Shown in pieces: positions 1 to 9,179 of a stretch of DNA of 64,000 bases (position 1 is its first letter; each line of letters opens with the position of its first letter). Source of the stretch: GCA-002733465 sp039969155 (GTDB lineage: Bacteria; Pseudomonadota; Gammaproteobacteria; Enterobacterales; Kangiellaceae). The DNA lies in assembly GCA_039969155.1 (NCBI GenBank), contig JBDVOJ010000095.1, forward strand, positions 62,001-126,000, in the 5' to 3' direction. The notes under the pieces were generated by a model. It made no database searches, had not been told where the DNA came from, and saw only the letters and a list, made by a program, of their open reading frames with translations. A program made the position numbers and the translations under genes.

Positions 1-987
1 ACAGGGGGGACAGGATCCTTTGGTAAGCAATTTATCCAAACCATATTAAAGAATTATCCTGATGTTGGGAAAATTGTAATTTATTCAAGAGATGAATTAA
101 AGCAATCTTTGATCAGGCAAATATATCCAACAAGTGATTATCCACAGCTAAGGTTTTTTATCGGTGATGTGAGAGACAGAGACCGTTTGACTCAAGCTTG
201 TGAAAGTGTTGATGTTATTATTCATGCGGCTGCAATTAAACAGGTCGATACTGCAGAGTACAATCCAACAGAGTGTATTCGTACTAACATCGATGGTGCC
301 GAAAATGTAATTCATGCTGCTCTTACTTGTGGAGTGAGAGATGTTGTTGCGTTATCAACAGATAAGGCTTGCGCTCCTATTAATTTATATGGTGCAACTA
401 AACTAGCTTCAGATAAGCTATTTGCAGCCGCTAATAATATTCGCGGTTCTAGGGATATTAAGTTTAGTGTTGTCCGTTATGGTAACGTAATGGGCTCTCG
501 AGGTTCTGTTATTCCTTTTTTTATCGATAAGAAAAAAGAAGGTGTATTACCTATCACTCATGAAGAAATGACGCGCTTTAATATTTCATTACAAGATGGG
601 GTAAATATGGTGATGTACGCGCTAGAAAATCATATAGGAGGTGAAATCTTTGTTCCTAAAATACCTTCTTATAAAATTACTGATATTGCAGCTGCTATTG
701 CGCCTGATTGCAAAATAAAGGTTGTTGGAATTCGTCCAGGAGAAAAATTACACGAAGAAATGATTACTGATACTGACTCGCTAAATACGATAGATTTTGG
801 ACGCTACTATGCGATTCTACCTTCTGTATCATTTATTCATTCAGAAGAAGATTTTATTAAACATCATGGAGCGACTAAAGTGCCGTTCGGTTTTAAATAT
901 AATTCCGGAACTAACACCGAATGGGAAACTGTAGAGTCTTTGCGTCAACTAATCGTTGAACATGTTGACTCAAGTTTTTCAATTTAA
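1..987 (+). CDS. pseB: UDP-GlcNAc 4,6-dehydratase (inverting), 5' end missing
   Basis: First enzyme of pseudaminic acid synthesis, converting UDP-GlcNAc to the 4-keto-6-deoxy-L-arabino sugar. The frame is open from base 1 and begins inside the NAD-binding glycine-rich loop (TGGTGSFGK), so only about ten N-terminal codons lie outside the window. STDKA and YGATK (catalytic Tyr-x3-Lys) are visible, followed by the GNVMGSRGSVIPFF and RPGEKLHEEM stretches typical of PseB. The 328 visible residues fit the usual length of about 330. A TTG at 109 is in frame but internal and is not the start. It is 20 bases upstream of pseC in a co-directional pse operon. The soluble dehydratase family lacks the membrane anchor seen in the WbpM homolog further on. 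Confidence 0.93.
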   Translation, partial: TGGTGSFGKQFIQTILKNYPDVGKIVIYSRDELKQSLIRQIYPTSDYPQLRFFIGDVRDRDRLTQACESVDVIIHAAAIKQVDTAEYNPTECIRTNIDGAENVIHAALTCGVRDVVALSTDKACAPINLYGATKLASDKLFAAANNIRGSRDIKFSVVRYGNVMGSRGSVIPFFIDKKKEGVLPITHEEMTRFNISLQDGVNMVMYALENHIGGEIFVPKIPSYKITDIAAAIAPDCKIKVVGIRPGEKLHEEMITDTDSLNTIDFGRYYAILPSVSFIHSEEDFIKHHGATKVPFGFKYNSGTNTEWETVESLRQLIVEHVDSSFSI

Positions 988-1007
988 TTCATCACAAAGA
1001 TACGCTT

Positions 1008-2183
1008 ATGATCCCTTACGGTAAACAAGAAATAACTCAACAAGATATTGCTGCTGTAGCTGGTGTTTTGAACTCAGACTTTTTAACTCAAGGCCCTCAA
1101 GTACCTAACTTTGAAAATGCCATAAAAAAAGCTGTTAATGCGCAACACGCATTGGCAGTTAATTCGGCAACTTCAGCATTACATATTGCTTGTCTGGCAT
1201 TGGGAGTAGGAAAAGGGGATCAAGTTTGGACAACACCAATAACTTTTGTGGCGTCTGCAAACTGTGCACTTTATTGCGGCGCTGATGTTGATTTTGTTGA
1301 TATTGATAACCAAACTTATAATTTATCTGCTGATAAACTAAGTCAAAAATTATCTTATGCCAAACAAAATAATCTGCCACTACCCAAGGTCGTTATTCCT
1401 GTTCATTTATGTGGTCAACCTTGTGAGATGGAAAAGATCCATGCGCTGGGGGTAGAGTATGGTTTCGCAATAATAGAAGATGCTTCTCATGCGATTGGCG
1501 GTAAATATAAAAATAGACCCATAGGTAATTGCGAGTATAGTGATATCACCGTCTTCAGTTTTCACCCAGTAAAAATTGTAACCACAGCGGAAGGTGGTGT
1601 TGCCACGACTAATTCGGCTGAGTTAGCTCAAAAAATGGATTTGTTGCGTAGTCATGGAATTACCCGAGACGATTCTTTAATGACCGAAAATTCTCACGGT
1701 GGGTGGTATTATCAACAGGTTGAATTAGGTTTTAACTACCGTATGACCGAAATGCAGGCTGCTTTGGGCGTAAGCCAAATGACCCGGTTAGATTTTTTTG
1801 TAGCCAAAAGAAATGAGTTAGCTGTGCGATATGATGAGTTTTTGAAAGGGTTACCAATAATCACACCTTTTCAAATAGAAGACTCTTATTCTGGACGACA
1901 TTTGTATGTTATCAAACTTAAGCTAGATGAAGTTACAATAACTCACAAACAGTTTTTTGAGCAATTAAGAAAGTTTGGGATCGGTGTTAACTTGCATTAT
2001 ATTCCTGTTCATACTCAGCCTTACTATAAAAAACTAGGTTTTAAATCTGGTCAATTTATAGAGGCTGAAAACTACTATAAACAAGCTGTCAGTATTCCAT
2101 TGTTCCATGCAATGACCGATCACCAACAACAAAAAGTGGTGAGAGTCTTAAATGACATTTTACTACCAAAATTAATAGACTAA
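1008..2183 (+). CDS. pseC: UDP-4-amino-4,6-dideoxy-N-acetyl-beta-L-altrosamine transaminase
   Basis: PLP-dependent DegT/DnrJ/EryC1/StrS-type aminotransferase, second step of the pseudaminic acid pathway, adding the 4-amino group from glutamate to the PseB product. The lysine expected to bind PLP is Lys189 in SFHPVKIVTTAEGG; the EDASHA motif that positions the cofactor is at 157-162. At 391 residues it has the family length. The last base of its stop codon overlaps the first base of the pseF start, indicating translational coupling. Gene order pseB-pseC-pseF matches known pse clusters, which makes PseC far more likely than another sugar aminotransferase. Confidence 0.94.
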   Translation: MIPYGKQEITQQDIAAVAGVLNSDFLTQGPQVPNFENAIKKAVNAQHALAVNSATSALHIACLALGVGKGDQVWTTPITFVASANCALYCGADVDFVDIDNQTYNLSADKLSQKLSYAKQNNLPLPKVVIPVHLCGQPCEMEKIHALGVEYGFAIIEDASHAIGGKYKNRPIGNCEYSDITVFSFHPVKIVTTAEGGVATTNSAELAQKMDLLRSHGITRDDSLMTENSHGGWYYQQVELGFNYRMTEMQAALGVSQMTRLDFFVAKRNELAVRYDEFLKGLPIITPFQIEDSYSGRHLYVIKLKLDEVTITHKQFFEQLRKFGIGVNLHYIPVHTQPYYKKLGFKSGQFIEAENYYKQAVSIPLFHAMTDHQQQKVVRVLNDILLPKLID

Positions 2184-2875
2184 TGAAAGTAGCAATTATT
2201 CCCGCGCGCGGTGGTAGCAAGCGCATCCCTAGAAAAAATATTAAGCTTTTTCATGGGAAGCCTCTGATCGCTTATTCGATTGAGGCGGCAATAGCTTCAA
2301 ATTGTTTCGACAAAATTATTGTTTCGACTGATGATGAAGAGATCGCCAGTGTTGCTAAGCAATATGGTGCGGAAGTCCCATTTGTGCGCCCAAATAAGAT
2401 AGCTGACGATTACGCAACTACTATGGATGTCATTAGGCATGCAATTTGTTGGTTAACTGATAGAAGTATTAAAGTTGAGTACGTTTGTTGTATTTATGCC
2501 ACCGCGCCATTTTTAACAGCCAAAATTTTGCAGAAAGGGTATAAGCAACTAGTTAAAGGTGATTTTAATTACGCTTTTGGCGCAACCTCTTATGCTTTTC
2601 CGATTCAAAGAGCGCTAAAGCTTAATAAGAGTGGCTCTGTCGAAATGTTCATGCCAGAGCATCTTAATACTCGCTCGCAAGATCTTGAGGAAGCTTATCA
2701 TGATGCGGGGCAATTCTATTGGGGTAAAGCAGCTGCATTTTTGGATGAAAACGCTATTTTTTCTGCGCAATCTAGCGCGGTGTTGCTACCGCGAATTAGT
2801 GTGCAGGATATCGATACTATCGAAGATTGGACTAACGCAGAAGTCATGTTTAAGATGTTAAATCGAGTAAACTAA
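2183..2875 (+). CDS. pseF: Pseudaminic acid cytidylyltransferase
   Basis: CMP-sugar synthase activating pseudaminic acid with CTP, the final step before glycosyl transfer. The N-terminal nucleotide-binding signature IPARGGSKRIPRKN is present, followed by FHGKPLIAYSI and VSTDDEEIA, all typical of NeuA/PseF enzymes. At 230 residues it has the normal single-domain length. It overlaps pseC and pseG by one base each, so the three are translated as a unit. NeuA and LegF are related alternatives; the neighbouring pseB, pseC, pseG and pseI decide for PseF. Confidence 0.93.
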   Translation: MKVAIIPARGGSKRIPRKNIKLFHGKPLIAYSIEAAIASNCFDKIIVSTDDEEIASVAKQYGAEVPFVRPNKIADDYATTMDVIRHAICWLTDRSIKVEYVCCIYATAPFLTAKILQKGYKQLVKGDFNYAFGATSYAFPIQRALKLNKSGSVEMFMPEHLNTRSQDLEEAYHDAGQFYWGKAAAFLDENAIFSAQSSAVLLPRISVQDIDTIEDWTNAEVMFKMLNRVN

Positions 2876-4455
2876 TGCAGGTTGTTTTTCGCACAGATGC
2901 ATCTAATTTTATTGGCACTGGGCATGTCATGCGTTGTTTGGCTTTAGCTGATGGTTTAAAGTCCGATGGCCACCGAATCAAATTCGTGATGCGTCCTCAA
3001 CTTGGCGATTTAACTAAACTAATTAACTCTAGAGGTTTTGAGGTTGCTTTATTACCAAAACTAAAAACGCTAGTTACACCTAAGCATCAGGCTGACTATG
3101 ACGCATGGTTGCAGGTTTCTCAAGAGCAAGATTCATTAAATTTTATTGAGTTAATCGAACAGGCCGATTTAGTGATAGTTGATCACTATGGCATTGGTAT
3201 TGACTGGGAAAATCGTATTATTGCCCACTTTCAGTGTCAATTAGCAGTTATAGATGACTTATTGAGGTCTCATAGTTGCGATTTACTTATAGACCAAACA
3301 TTAGGTAGAAAGCCTGATGAGTACCGTAATCTTGTTGTACCACAATCGTGTATTTTAACAGGTAGTGAATACGCATTATTAAAAAAAGATTTTTCGCGTA
3401 TAAGAAAAAGAGCTTTAAACAAGTCTAATCAAAGCCCTCACAAAATACTTATTACTATGGGCGGAATTGATAGTTTAAATGTCACAACTAAAGTATTAGA
3501 GGCGTTAATAGACTATAAAAGTAGTAGCAGTAGTTTTAGTGATAATATTGAATTTATTAGCGTAGTTATTAACCCCCAATCGCCGAGTTATCAACAAGTT
3601 ATCGAAGTGATTAATCCTCATTTAGGTTTTATTAAACAATTTGATTTCGTTGATAATATGGCTGAGCTCATGTTAGAACATACGCTTTCTATAGGTGCAC
3701 CAGGGGCGACTTCTTGGGAACGTGCTTGTCTTGGCCTACCTAGTGTTATTATCCCATTGGCAGAAAATCAACGTGAAGTTTGTCAGGCTTTAGTTGAACG
3801 CTGTTCTGCCATTAAAGTTGAGCTTAAAGATCTAAGTAATAATGAAGATCAAACGTTTAGTTCAGCACTAACAGAGCTAATTAATAACTATGAGGTTTAT
3901 CGCAGAAATGCTTTGTTAATTTGCGATGGACTAGGGGTTAAACGCCTTCAAGCTCAATTCAGACGTTTGGCTGAAAGTACCGAGCCAAACTCTAGGAAAA
4001 ATGGACGTTTCTTTAGGTGCCGTTTAGCTGAGCAGGCTGATGTTGAGCTAGTGTTTTTATGGCAAAAGCTACCAGAGACAAGGCGCTTTGCATTAAACCC
4101 TAAAATTCCATCATATAAAGAACACGTTGCTTGGATGGAGGCCAAGCTAAATTCCACAGATAATTATTTTTACATTATAGAAGTAAGAAAAACAAATAAC
4201 GAAGTTCAACAGGCTGGTGTTTTACGTCTAGATAAAATAGATAAGTGTAGTGGCTTGTTAGTATCTGTATTTATAGAACCCGAGCAACATGGCAAAGGAT
4301 TGGCTGGCCAAGCTTTATCTGAAATCATATCGCTGCACGGTGACTCCGATTTGTTTGCTACCATTTTGGATAAAAATATAGCATCAAGAAAATTATTTTT
4401 GAGAGCTGGCTTTAAACCTGTAGGTAACCAAAACTATATTAAACCTTCAAGTTGA
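2875..4455 (+). CDS. pseG: PseG-PseH fusion: UDP-sugar hydrolase plus N-acetyltransferase
   Basis: Residues 1 to about 365 are PseG, the GT-B-fold hydrolase that removes UDP from UDP-2,4-diacetamido-2,4,6-trideoxy-L-altrose. The catalytic histidine expected at position 17 is present in IGTGHVMR, and GAPGATSWERACLGLPS gives the nucleotide-binding half. After a short linker, residues from about 379 to 526 form a GNAT acetyltransferase (VFIEPEQHGKGLAGQAL, then NIASRKLFLRAGF), matching PseH, which acetylates the 4-amino group. In many organisms pseG and pseH are separate genes; no separate pseH is present here, so the fusion supplies both steps. The order of catalysis is PseH then PseG. The 526-residue length fits a two-domain protein with no sign of frameshift. 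Confidence 0.92.
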   Translation: MQVVFRTDASNFIGTGHVMRCLALADGLKSDGHRIKFVMRPQLGDLTKLINSRGFEVALLPKLKTLVTPKHQADYDAWLQVSQEQDSLNFIELIEQADLVIVDHYGIGIDWENRIIAHFQCQLAVIDDLLRSHSCDLLIDQTLGRKPDEYRNLVVPQSCILTGSEYALLKKDFSRIRKRALNKSNQSPHKILITMGGIDSLNVTTKVLEALIDYKSSSSSFSDNIEFISVVINPQSPSYQQVIEVINPHLGFIKQFDFVDNMAELMLEHTLSIGAPGATSWERACLGLPSVIIPLAENQREVCQALVERCSAIKVELKDLSNNEDQTFSSALTELINNYEVYRRNALLICDGLGVKRLQAQFRRLAESTEPNSRKNGRFFRCRLAEQADVELVFLWQKLPETRRFALNPKIPSYKEHVAWMEAKLNSTDNYFYIIEVRKTNNEVQQAGVLRLDKIDKCSGLLVSVFIEPEQHGKGLAGQALSEIISLHGDSDLFATILDKNIASRKLFLRAGFKPVGNQNYIKPSS

Positions 4456-4464
4456 ACTGGAGTA

Positions 4465-5520
4465 ATGATGAAAAAAAATATTAGTATCGCGGGCCGAAAA
4501 ATTGGCTCCGCCTATCCTCCTTATATAATTGCTGAACTTTCAGCTAATCATAACGGTGATATTAACCGTGCCTACCAAATAATGGAAGCCGCCAAAGATG
4601 CAGGTGCCGATGCGATAAAGTTACAGACCTATACTCATGAAACAATTACTATGGATTGTGATTCTGAAGATTTTCAAATTCATGGGGGACTTTGGGATGG
4701 GCAATCATTATACCAACTCTATAAAGGTGCACACATGCCTTGGGATTGGCATCAAACTCTTTTTGATAAAGCTAAGGAATTGGACATTACCATTTTTAGC
4801 TCGCCGTTTGATTTCACTGCGGTAGACTTATTAGAATCTCTAAATGCTCCAGCTTACAAAATTGCTTCATTTGAAGTGATTGACCTACCGCTTATTGCGC
4901 GCGTTGCTAAAACGGGCAAACCAATGATTATTTCAACGGGGATGGCAAATGAAGATGAAATTGCTGAAGCAATAAAAACCGCAAGAGACAATGGTTGTGA
5001 CGAACTTGTTGTTCTGCAGTGTGTAAGTGGTTATCCTGCACCAGCAGAACAGTATAACTTACGTACTATTCCAGATATAGCTAAACGTTTTAATGTCATT
5101 GCTGGGCTCTCGGATCACACAATTGACAATGCTACTGCGATTACTTCTGTAGCATTAGGCGCTTGTGTTATTGAGAAGCATGTTACGCTTGATCGAAGTG
5201 GAGGCGGTGCTGATGATAGTTTTTCCTTGGAGCCCAAAGAATTAGTTCAACTATGCGCCGATAGCAAAACTGCTTGGCTTGCATTAGGTCAAGTTAATTA
5301 TGACCGTACCGAAGCGGAAAAAGGAAATGTTAAATTTAGACGTTCACTATACGTAGTCGAAGATATTGCTGTGGGTGAAGTTATTTCACCGGAAAATATA
5401 AAAAGCATCAGACCAGGCTTCGGGCTTGCCCCCAAATTTTTTCAAAAAGTGATCGGAAAAAAAGTCGTTAAAGATATTCCGCGTGGCACAGCATTGAGTT
5501 TTGACTTTCTAGAGAATTAG
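4465..5520 (+). CDS. pseI: Pseudaminic acid synthase
   Basis: Condenses the PseG product with phosphoenolpyruvate to give pseudaminic acid (NeuB family). The N-terminal TIM barrel contains PPYIIAELSANHNGD and GADAIKLQTYT; GLSDHT and VIEKHVTLDRS are further barrel motifs. The C-terminal SAF (antifreeze-like) domain runs from about residue 290 (RRSLYVVEDIAVGE). At 351 residues it has the normal length. Two ATG codons (4465 and 4468) are adjacent; the upstream one is chosen, and a GGAG lies just before. NeuB and LegI are related alternatives, excluded by context. Confidence 0.94.
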   Translation: MMKKNISIAGRKIGSAYPPYIIAELSANHNGDINRAYQIMEAAKDAGADAIKLQTYTHETITMDCDSEDFQIHGGLWDGQSLYQLYKGAHMPWDWHQTLFDKAKELDITIFSSPFDFTAVDLLESLNAPAYKIASFEVIDLPLIARVAKTGKPMIISTGMANEDEIAEAIKTARDNGCDELVVLQCVSGYPAPAEQYNLRTIPDIAKRFNVIAGLSDHTIDNATAITSVALGACVIEKHVTLDRSGGGADDSFSLEPKELVQLCADSKTAWLALGQVNYDRTEAEKGNVKFRRSLYVVEDIAVGEVISPENIKSIRPGFGLAPKFFQKVIGKKVVKDIPRGTALSFDFLEN

Positions 5521-5523
5521 TCT

Positions 5524-6663
5524 GTGAAGTATTGTAAAAAGTGTCTAACAACAAACCTTCGCCCCAACTCGTTATTTACTGATGGAGTATGCATTGCTTG
5601 CAATTACTCTGAGTCAGAGCATGAATGTAATGAGGCATTAAAGCTAAAACTACTGCAAGAAAAAATTCGGACAAGCAGACAAAAACAACGCAACAAAGGC
5701 GCCTATGACTGTATTGTTGGTGTGAGTGGTGGAAAGGATAGTACTCGCCAGGCTCACTGGGTTCGGGATCGACTAGGGTTAAGGCCTTTATTAGTATGCT
5801 GTGCTTATCCTCCTAAGCAAATGTCAAAGATCGGTGCTAAGAACCTATCCAATTTAATTGAGTTAGGTTTTGATATAATAGTTGCGACGCCTGCTCCAAA
5901 AACTGCAGCCCACCTTGCCCTTGAATCATTTAGACAATTTGGAAATGTGTGTAAATCAACTGAAATGTCGTTGTTTTCAACGGTTCCTCGCTTAGCCATT
6001 CAATTAGGTGTGAATACGATTTTTTGGGGAGAAAACCCAGCATTACAGGTTGGCGATGCTGCTGTGGAGGGATTTGACGAATTTGATGGAAATAATTTAC
6101 GTCGGTTAAACACTCTCACAGCTGGTGGTACCAAATGGTTAAGGGACGGAGTGAAGTCTGCCTATTTGGCAGAACATTACCTGTATCCAAATGAAATTGA
6201 GTTTGAGAAGAAAAAAATAAACATTTTCTACTTAGGGCCTGCTTGGGATGATTGGAGCAATGAAGATAACTCTATTTATGCTTCATTACAGGGGCTTACT
6301 TTACGTCCCGGTGAAGAACTAGAGACAGGAGACCTCTCCAACGCTTCAATGTTGGACGAAGAGTTTACTAATATCAATATGATGCTTAAATATTATAAGT
6401 TTGGCTTTGGTCGTGCAACTGATACTGTGAATGAAAAAATCCGTTTAGGTCAAATGAGTAGGGAACAAGCCATCAAAGTTGTTGAACAATACGATGGCTT
6501 ATGCTCGGACCGAATTATTCAGAGTTTTTCTAACTATGTAGGTATATCTGAAGTTGAGTTTTGGAATACTGCTAACTCATGGGTAAATAGCGATATTTTT
6601 GAGATTTCTCCTGGAGCGAGACCTATTCGTAAGTTTGTTGTCGGAGTTGATTATGTCGGTTGA
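5524..6663 (+). CDS. N-acetyl sugar amidotransferase (PseA/WbpG family), intact PP-loop
   Basis: ATP PP-loop enzyme predicted to convert an N-acetyl group of a sugar into an acetamidino group, using ammonia from the HisH homolog downstream. An N-terminal zinc-ribbon-like Cys4 set (C4, C7, C23, C26) is followed by the PP-loop SGGKDSTRQAHW at 68-79. GENPALQVGDAAVEGFDEFDG is a further family stretch. The start is GTG at 5524, four bases after pseI. Context in the pse operon suggests acetamidino-pseudaminic acid, as made by Campylobacter PseA. The WbpG enzyme of Pseudomonas works with HisH2 and HisF2 in the same arrangement. The exact substrate cannot be read from sequence. Confidence 0.87.
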   Translation: MKYCKKCLTTNLRPNSLFTDGVCIACNYSESEHECNEALKLKLLQEKIRTSRQKQRNKGAYDCIVGVSGGKDSTRQAHWVRDRLGLRPLLVCCAYPPKQMSKIGAKNLSNLIELGFDIIVATPAPKTAAHLALESFRQFGNVCKSTEMSLFSTVPRLAIQLGVNTIFWGENPALQVGDAAVEGFDEFDGNNLRRLNTLTAGGTKWLRDGVKSAYLAEHYLYPNEIEFEKKKINIFYLGPAWDDWSNEDNSIYASLQGLTLRPGEELETGDLSNASMLDEEFTNINMMLKYYKFGFGRATDTVNEKIRLGQMSREQAIKVVEQYDGLCSDRIIQSFSNYVGISEVEFWNTANSWVNSDIFEISPGARPIRKFVVGVDYVG

Positions 6664-7273
6664 TATTCTAGATGTCGGAAGCGGGAATATCCAGTCAATC
6701 AAAAACTGGATTGAGAAAGCCAATATTTCGACAAGGGTACTAAACAAAGCGAGTGATATTAAATCAACTCTGCTAATACTACCTGGTGTGGGGTCCGCAG
6801 GTTCCTACATGAAACGTCTTAAGCTAGGGCGTTTTGACGAAGCTATTTTTGAGCATGTCGATAAAGGAGGCCGAATTCTAGGAATTTGTTTAGGTTTTCA
6901 AATTATGTCTGCATATTCCGAAGAAGATGGTGGTGTAGAAGGATTGAATTTTATAGATGGCTATGTTGAACGTCTGCAAGGTAACGCCTCACACAATAGC
7001 TGGGAGCCAATATACGTCCGACGAGATGAGCTAGAAGGACAGTCGTTTAATAGGCAAATGAACTTGTCAAAAAAACGTATATTGGATGGTAGAGTGTTTT
7101 ACAATCATGAATACGGTTTTGTGAATAAGGAAGAGAATTCATTCTCGATCCCTGTTTCAGATGCTTTGCCTAAATATAGCGGATTACTGGTGAAAGATAA
7201 AATCATTGGCATGCAGTTTCATCCAGAGAAAAGCCAAATCACTGGTTTAGAATTAGTTTCAATGATTCTTTAG
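6653..7273 (+). CDS. hisH: HisH-type glutamine amidotransferase subunit for sugar amidation
   Basis: Class I glutaminase releasing ammonia from glutamine. The nucleophile cysteine is in GICLGFQIM and the His/Glu pair in GMQFHPEKSQ, so the catalytic triad is complete. The frame is open from 6599, but the ATG at 6653 gives the normal N-terminus (VDILDVGSGNIQSIKNW) and a 206-residue protein; it overlaps the preceding gene by 11 bases. Placement between two amidotransferase homologs, with no other his genes nearby, indicates a HisH2-like role supplying ammonia for the amidino sugar rather than histidine synthesis. Confidence 0.88.
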   Translation: MSVDILDVGSGNIQSIKNWIEKANISTRVLNKASDIKSTLLILPGVGSAGSYMKRLKLGRFDEAIFEHVDKGGRILGICLGFQIMSAYSEEDGGVEGLNFIDGYVERLQGNASHNSWEPIYVRRDELEGQSFNRQMNLSKKRILDGRVFYNHEYGFVNKEENSFSIPVSDALPKYSGLLVKDKIIGMQFHPEKSQITGLELVSMIL

Positions 7274-7282
7274 GAGTTACAA

Positions 7283-7990
7283 ATGAGAGTTGGTTCTACA
7301 GTGCTACTTAAAGAGCAGTTGTGTGTTCAGTCCTACGGGTGGAATATGATGCGCCCTTTAGGGTCATTACAGGGTGTTTTAGATTCTTTGGAAGAATATC
7401 AGTGTGATGAAGTTGCAATTATTAGACCTGTTAGAAAAAACGATACATTAAGCCTCTTTGGTCAGGACCTCCAGATACTGAGAAAGATAAAGACTATGAC
7501 ACCTATCAGTTTTGGAGGGGGGATTCGTACTATAGAACAGCTCAAGTTACTTAAAGGGTTACCAATTGAGCGGGTTATATTTTCATCAGCTTTTTTGGAA
7601 AAAAAGAATGAGTTAGTCACCTTAGCAAAAGATTTATTTGGTCATCAAGCTATTAAATGTCTTCTACCTATAGGTTACCATGACGGTACAGTATGTGTTT
7701 ATCATTCATCTGAGGAGAAGTATTTACCTTTATCCAGCGTTGATACTCAATTTATTGATGAACTAGCAAACGAAGTGATTTTATTTGATATGTTCCATGA
7801 AGGTTCTAGAGATCAATTTGATTGGTCAATACTATCAGAGATTCCTTTTGCTACAGACAAGCTTATAATTAGTGGTGGAGTTGGAACAAGTACACTGCGT
7901 ATTGCAAGGCAAAAAAAAGTTGCCTCGGTTTTGATAGATAATAAAGTTTTGCATCAAGAGTATTCAATATTTGGATATAAACATGCTTAG
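7283..7990 (+). CDS. hisF: HisF-like subunit lacking the cyclase aspartates
   Basis: A (beta/alpha)8 barrel related to imidazole glycerol phosphate synthase subunit HisF, at 235 residues shorter than the usual 250 or so. The phosphate-binding loops are present (SFGGGIRT and ISGGVGT). The segment that should carry the first catalytic Asp reads VLLKEQL, with Leu in its place, and the segment for the second (normally AID) reads LLPIGYHDG. True histidine-pathway cyclization is therefore unlikely. HisF2 proteins that partner WbpG-type amidotransferases are known to serve as ammonia conduits, and the position after hisH supports that. It overlaps the next gene by 8 bases. Confidence 0.82.
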   Translation: MRVGSTVLLKEQLCVQSYGWNMMRPLGSLQGVLDSLEEYQCDEVAIIRPVRKNDTLSLFGQDLQILRKIKTMTPISFGGGIRTIEQLKLLKGLPIERVIFSSAFLEKKNELVTLAKDLFGHQAIKCLLPIGYHDGTVCVYHSSEEKYLPLSSVDTQFIDELANEVILFDMFHEGSRDQFDWSILSEIPFATDKLIISGGVGTSTLRIARQKKVASVLIDNKVLHQEYSIFGYKHA

Positions 7991-9164
7991 ATCTTGCCCA
8001 AAATGTCTCTACCCCAAGATGCATCCATTTGGAATTAATATAACAAGTACCGAATGTTCCGGTTGTTTAACGCATCGAGAGAAAGATGCTATTGATTGGG
8101 AAAACAAGCGAATAGAGCTCGAGAGTTTACTTAGGAGATATAAAAAACAGAATAAAAAATACGACTGCGTTGTCCCTGTTATAGGTGACGCCGAAGATTT
8201 TTACACGCTTTCAAAAGTTTTGGAACTTGGCCTGTCTCCACTTGTAGTATGTGTCAACGACTATTTTAAAAATGATATAGGATGGCATAACCTTCATCAG
8301 TTGATTACTCATTTTGATGTAGATTCATTCGTCTTTAATCCAGACATTAGAGTGTATAAAGATCTTGTTAGAACGTCGTTGAGAAAGTTTGACAATATTT
8401 TGCTACCATTTTTGCAGTTACACACAGCTTTCCCCGTACACGTTGCTTATGAACGGAATATTCCTCTGATTATATGGGGACAGAATCAAGCCGTAGAACA
8501 GGTGGGTAAATTTTCTCATTATGACGCCGTTGAAATGAGTCGTTGGAGTCGTCGTCAGCACGACTTGTTTGAAATAGAGTGCGACGATTTAATCGGTAAC
8601 GGTGCTCAGGTTGATTTACGTCATTTAAATTATTATCAGTACCCTAAGCTACCAGAACTTGAACGTCGTGGCGTTAAAGGGATCTATTTAAGCAATTATT
8701 TTCGCTGGGACCCACTAGCTCAAAACCAAAGTGTTGTTGATTTTGGATTTAAACCTGAAAGGAACTCCTCTTCATTCGATGTATATGAAAGAGCTGGTAG
8801 CTCTGTTTATTACCACCTTCATGACCTATTAAAACTTAAAAGAGTTGGATATCGAAAAATAGATGATCATGTTGCCCGAGAAATACGTCACGGAAGATTG
8901 AAAAGTGAAGAAGGTATTCGAATAGGCAATTTATACAGAAGTTCAAAAGTAAATATTAAGCCCTTTTTCGATTGGTTAAATGTCACAAATAGCGGTTATG
9001 ATTGGTTTTGCAAGCATAGATTGTCTACTTTAGAGTGTTATCTTTCTGAAGAGCAGAGTGATTTAATAGAGGTAGATTTGCCGAATGAATTAAATGAGAG
9101 ATTAAGCCCATCTACGGAGGCACTTGATCATCATGTATTGTTTGGCAAAGGTTTATTTATATAA
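7983..9164 (+). CDS. Second N-acetyl sugar amidotransferase homolog with degenerate PP-loop
   Basis: Paralog of the protein encoded at 5524. It keeps the N-terminal Cys4 pattern (CPKC at 5-8, CSGC at 25-28) and the general layout (KYDCVV, LGLSPLVVCV, IIWGQNQAVEQ, LNYYQYP, KGIYLSNYFRWDP). Where the first copy has SGGKDST, this one reads VIGDAEDFY, so the ATP pyrophosphatase signature is lost. The ATG at 7983 is chosen over 7971 because a TGGA lies a suitable distance upstream; the protein is 393 residues. The reading frame is clean, so it is not a pseudogene. It could be a non-catalytic partner of the first copy or an enzyme with altered chemistry. Confidence 0.78.
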   Translation: MLRSCPKCLYPKMHPFGINITSTECSGCLTHREKDAIDWENKRIELESLLRRYKKQNKKYDCVVPVIGDAEDFYTLSKVLELGLSPLVVCVNDYFKNDIGWHNLHQLITHFDVDSFVFNPDIRVYKDLVRTSLRKFDNILLPFLQLHTAFPVHVAYERNIPLIIWGQNQAVEQVGKFSHYDAVEMSRWSRRQHDLFEIECDDLIGNGAQVDLRHLNYYQYPKLPELERRGVKGIYLSNYFRWDPLAQNQSVVDFGFKPERNSSSFDVYERAGSSVYYHLHDLLKLKRVGYRKIDDHVAREIRHGRLKSEEGIRIGNLYRSSKVNIKPFFDWLNVTNSGYDWFCKHRLSTLECYLSEEQSDLIEVDLPNELNERLSPSTEALDHHVLFGKGLFI

Positions 9165-9179
9165 ATATAGGACTGAATT

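Noticed and set aside
6653..7990. hisH and hisF as histidine biosynthesis genes
   Set aside because: No other his genes are nearby, both sit between two sugar amidotransferase homologs, and HisF lacks its catalytic aspartates.
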